Program-made: the position numbers and the translations under genes
The notes under the pieces: generated by a model
The model's input: only the letters and a program-made list of their open reading frames with translations
What the model was told of the DNA's origin: nothing
Database searches by the model: none
Assembly: GCA_964421875.1 (NCBI GenBank)
Contig: CAYQZD010000021.1
Location: 1-42,397, forward strand
Reading direction: 5' to 3'
DNA: 42,397 nucleotides
DNA from: CAYQZD01 sp964421875
GTDB taxonomy: Bacteria > Electryoneota > Tariuqbacteria > Tariuqbacterales > Tariuqbacteraceae
Part shown: piece after piece, positions 42,239 to 42,397 of the stretch
How the letters are laid out: every line of letters starts with the position of its first letter
Position numbering within the stretch: position 1 is the first letter of the stretch

Positions 42239-42397
42239 ATTATCTCAATATTGTTCAATCTGTCATTCTTAACGTAAAACTTAAAACAACTGTAATTAAT
42301 TAATATAAAACAATGAATTAAAAATATCAAGAATGGTGGGGATAAATTATATCATAGAAAAGCTATCGTAATAATTTACCAATTTGAAGCGCAAGCG
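42239..42397. other. A+T-rich right edge, no gene
   Basis: A strongly A+T-rich stretch upstream of the PP-loop gene. It probably contains that gene's promoter, but no confident -35/-10 pair can be assigned and the window ends here. Confidence 0.5.

Overview
This window looks like chromosomal DNA from an uncultured, Gram-negative, probably anaerobic bacterium. Two proteins carry a YPNPFN-type C-terminal sorting domain as in type IX secretion cargo (one cut by the left edge, one at 35059-37224). An ADP-heptose-type heptosyltransferase, lipid-linked sugar transferases, an ADP-forming acyl-CoA synthetase and a dense set of B12-type radical SAM enzymes are also present. This mix is common in FCB-group candidate phyla (Zixibacteria-, Latescibacteria- or KSB1-like lineages). 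The phylum is inference; no rRNA or ribosomal protein gene is present to fix it.

Layout. (1) 1-5423: tail of a secreted protein, aldo/keto reductase, OsmC-like peroxiredoxin, a short MscS-like membrane fragment, an MFS transporter, a small lipoprotein, and repeat-bearing intergenic DNA. (2) 5424-14659: a tightly packed + strand operon for envelope glycan or glycolipid assembly. It holds three polytopic ArnT/PMT-like glycosyltransferases, two polyprenyl-phosphate-type GT2 enzymes, a ChbG/HpnK-like deacetylase, a membrane-anchored phosphodiesterase-like protein and a methyltransferase; several genes are joined by ATGA, GTGA or TTGA overlaps. (3) 14781-29374: seven genes for B12-binding-domain radical SAM proteins. 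Four are close paralogs. The array is interrupted by an A+T-rich AAA-type ATPase, a GNAT acetyltransferase, a GT9 heptosyltransferase and a DUF1848 Fe-S protein whose only sensible start is a non-canonical ATT. (4) 29412-30811: a graveyard of toxin-antitoxin genes (hicB, two relBE-like pairs and an unrecognised gene), with frameshifts at A-rich homopolymers and one chimeric junction. (5) 30901-34921: a WbbL-like GT2, a TPR lipoprotein-like secreted protein, a Tat-exported DUF362 protein and a small winged-helix protein, with clear terminators. (6) 35059-42238, all on the - strand: the sorting-domain protein, an acyl-CoA dehydrogenase-like flavoprotein lacking both usual catalytic glutamates, a 47-residue peptide ending in DPWGGCGP, a one-TM small protein coupled to a fused ADP-forming acyl-CoA synthetase, and a PP-loop putative tRNA-thiolation enzyme.

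How they fit. Regions 2, 3 and 5 together resemble a surface polysaccharide or glycolipid locus. The GT2 and GT39-like enzymes would charge and transfer lipid-linked sugars, GT9 and WbbL-like enzymes would extend the glycan, and the radical SAM enzymes could methylate or otherwise modify lipid or sugar moieties. No substrate can be read from the sequence. The most unusual signals are the radical SAM array with its embedded ATPase, the Cys-ending small peptide next to a catalytically atypical ACAD, and the decayed toxin-antitoxin cluster.
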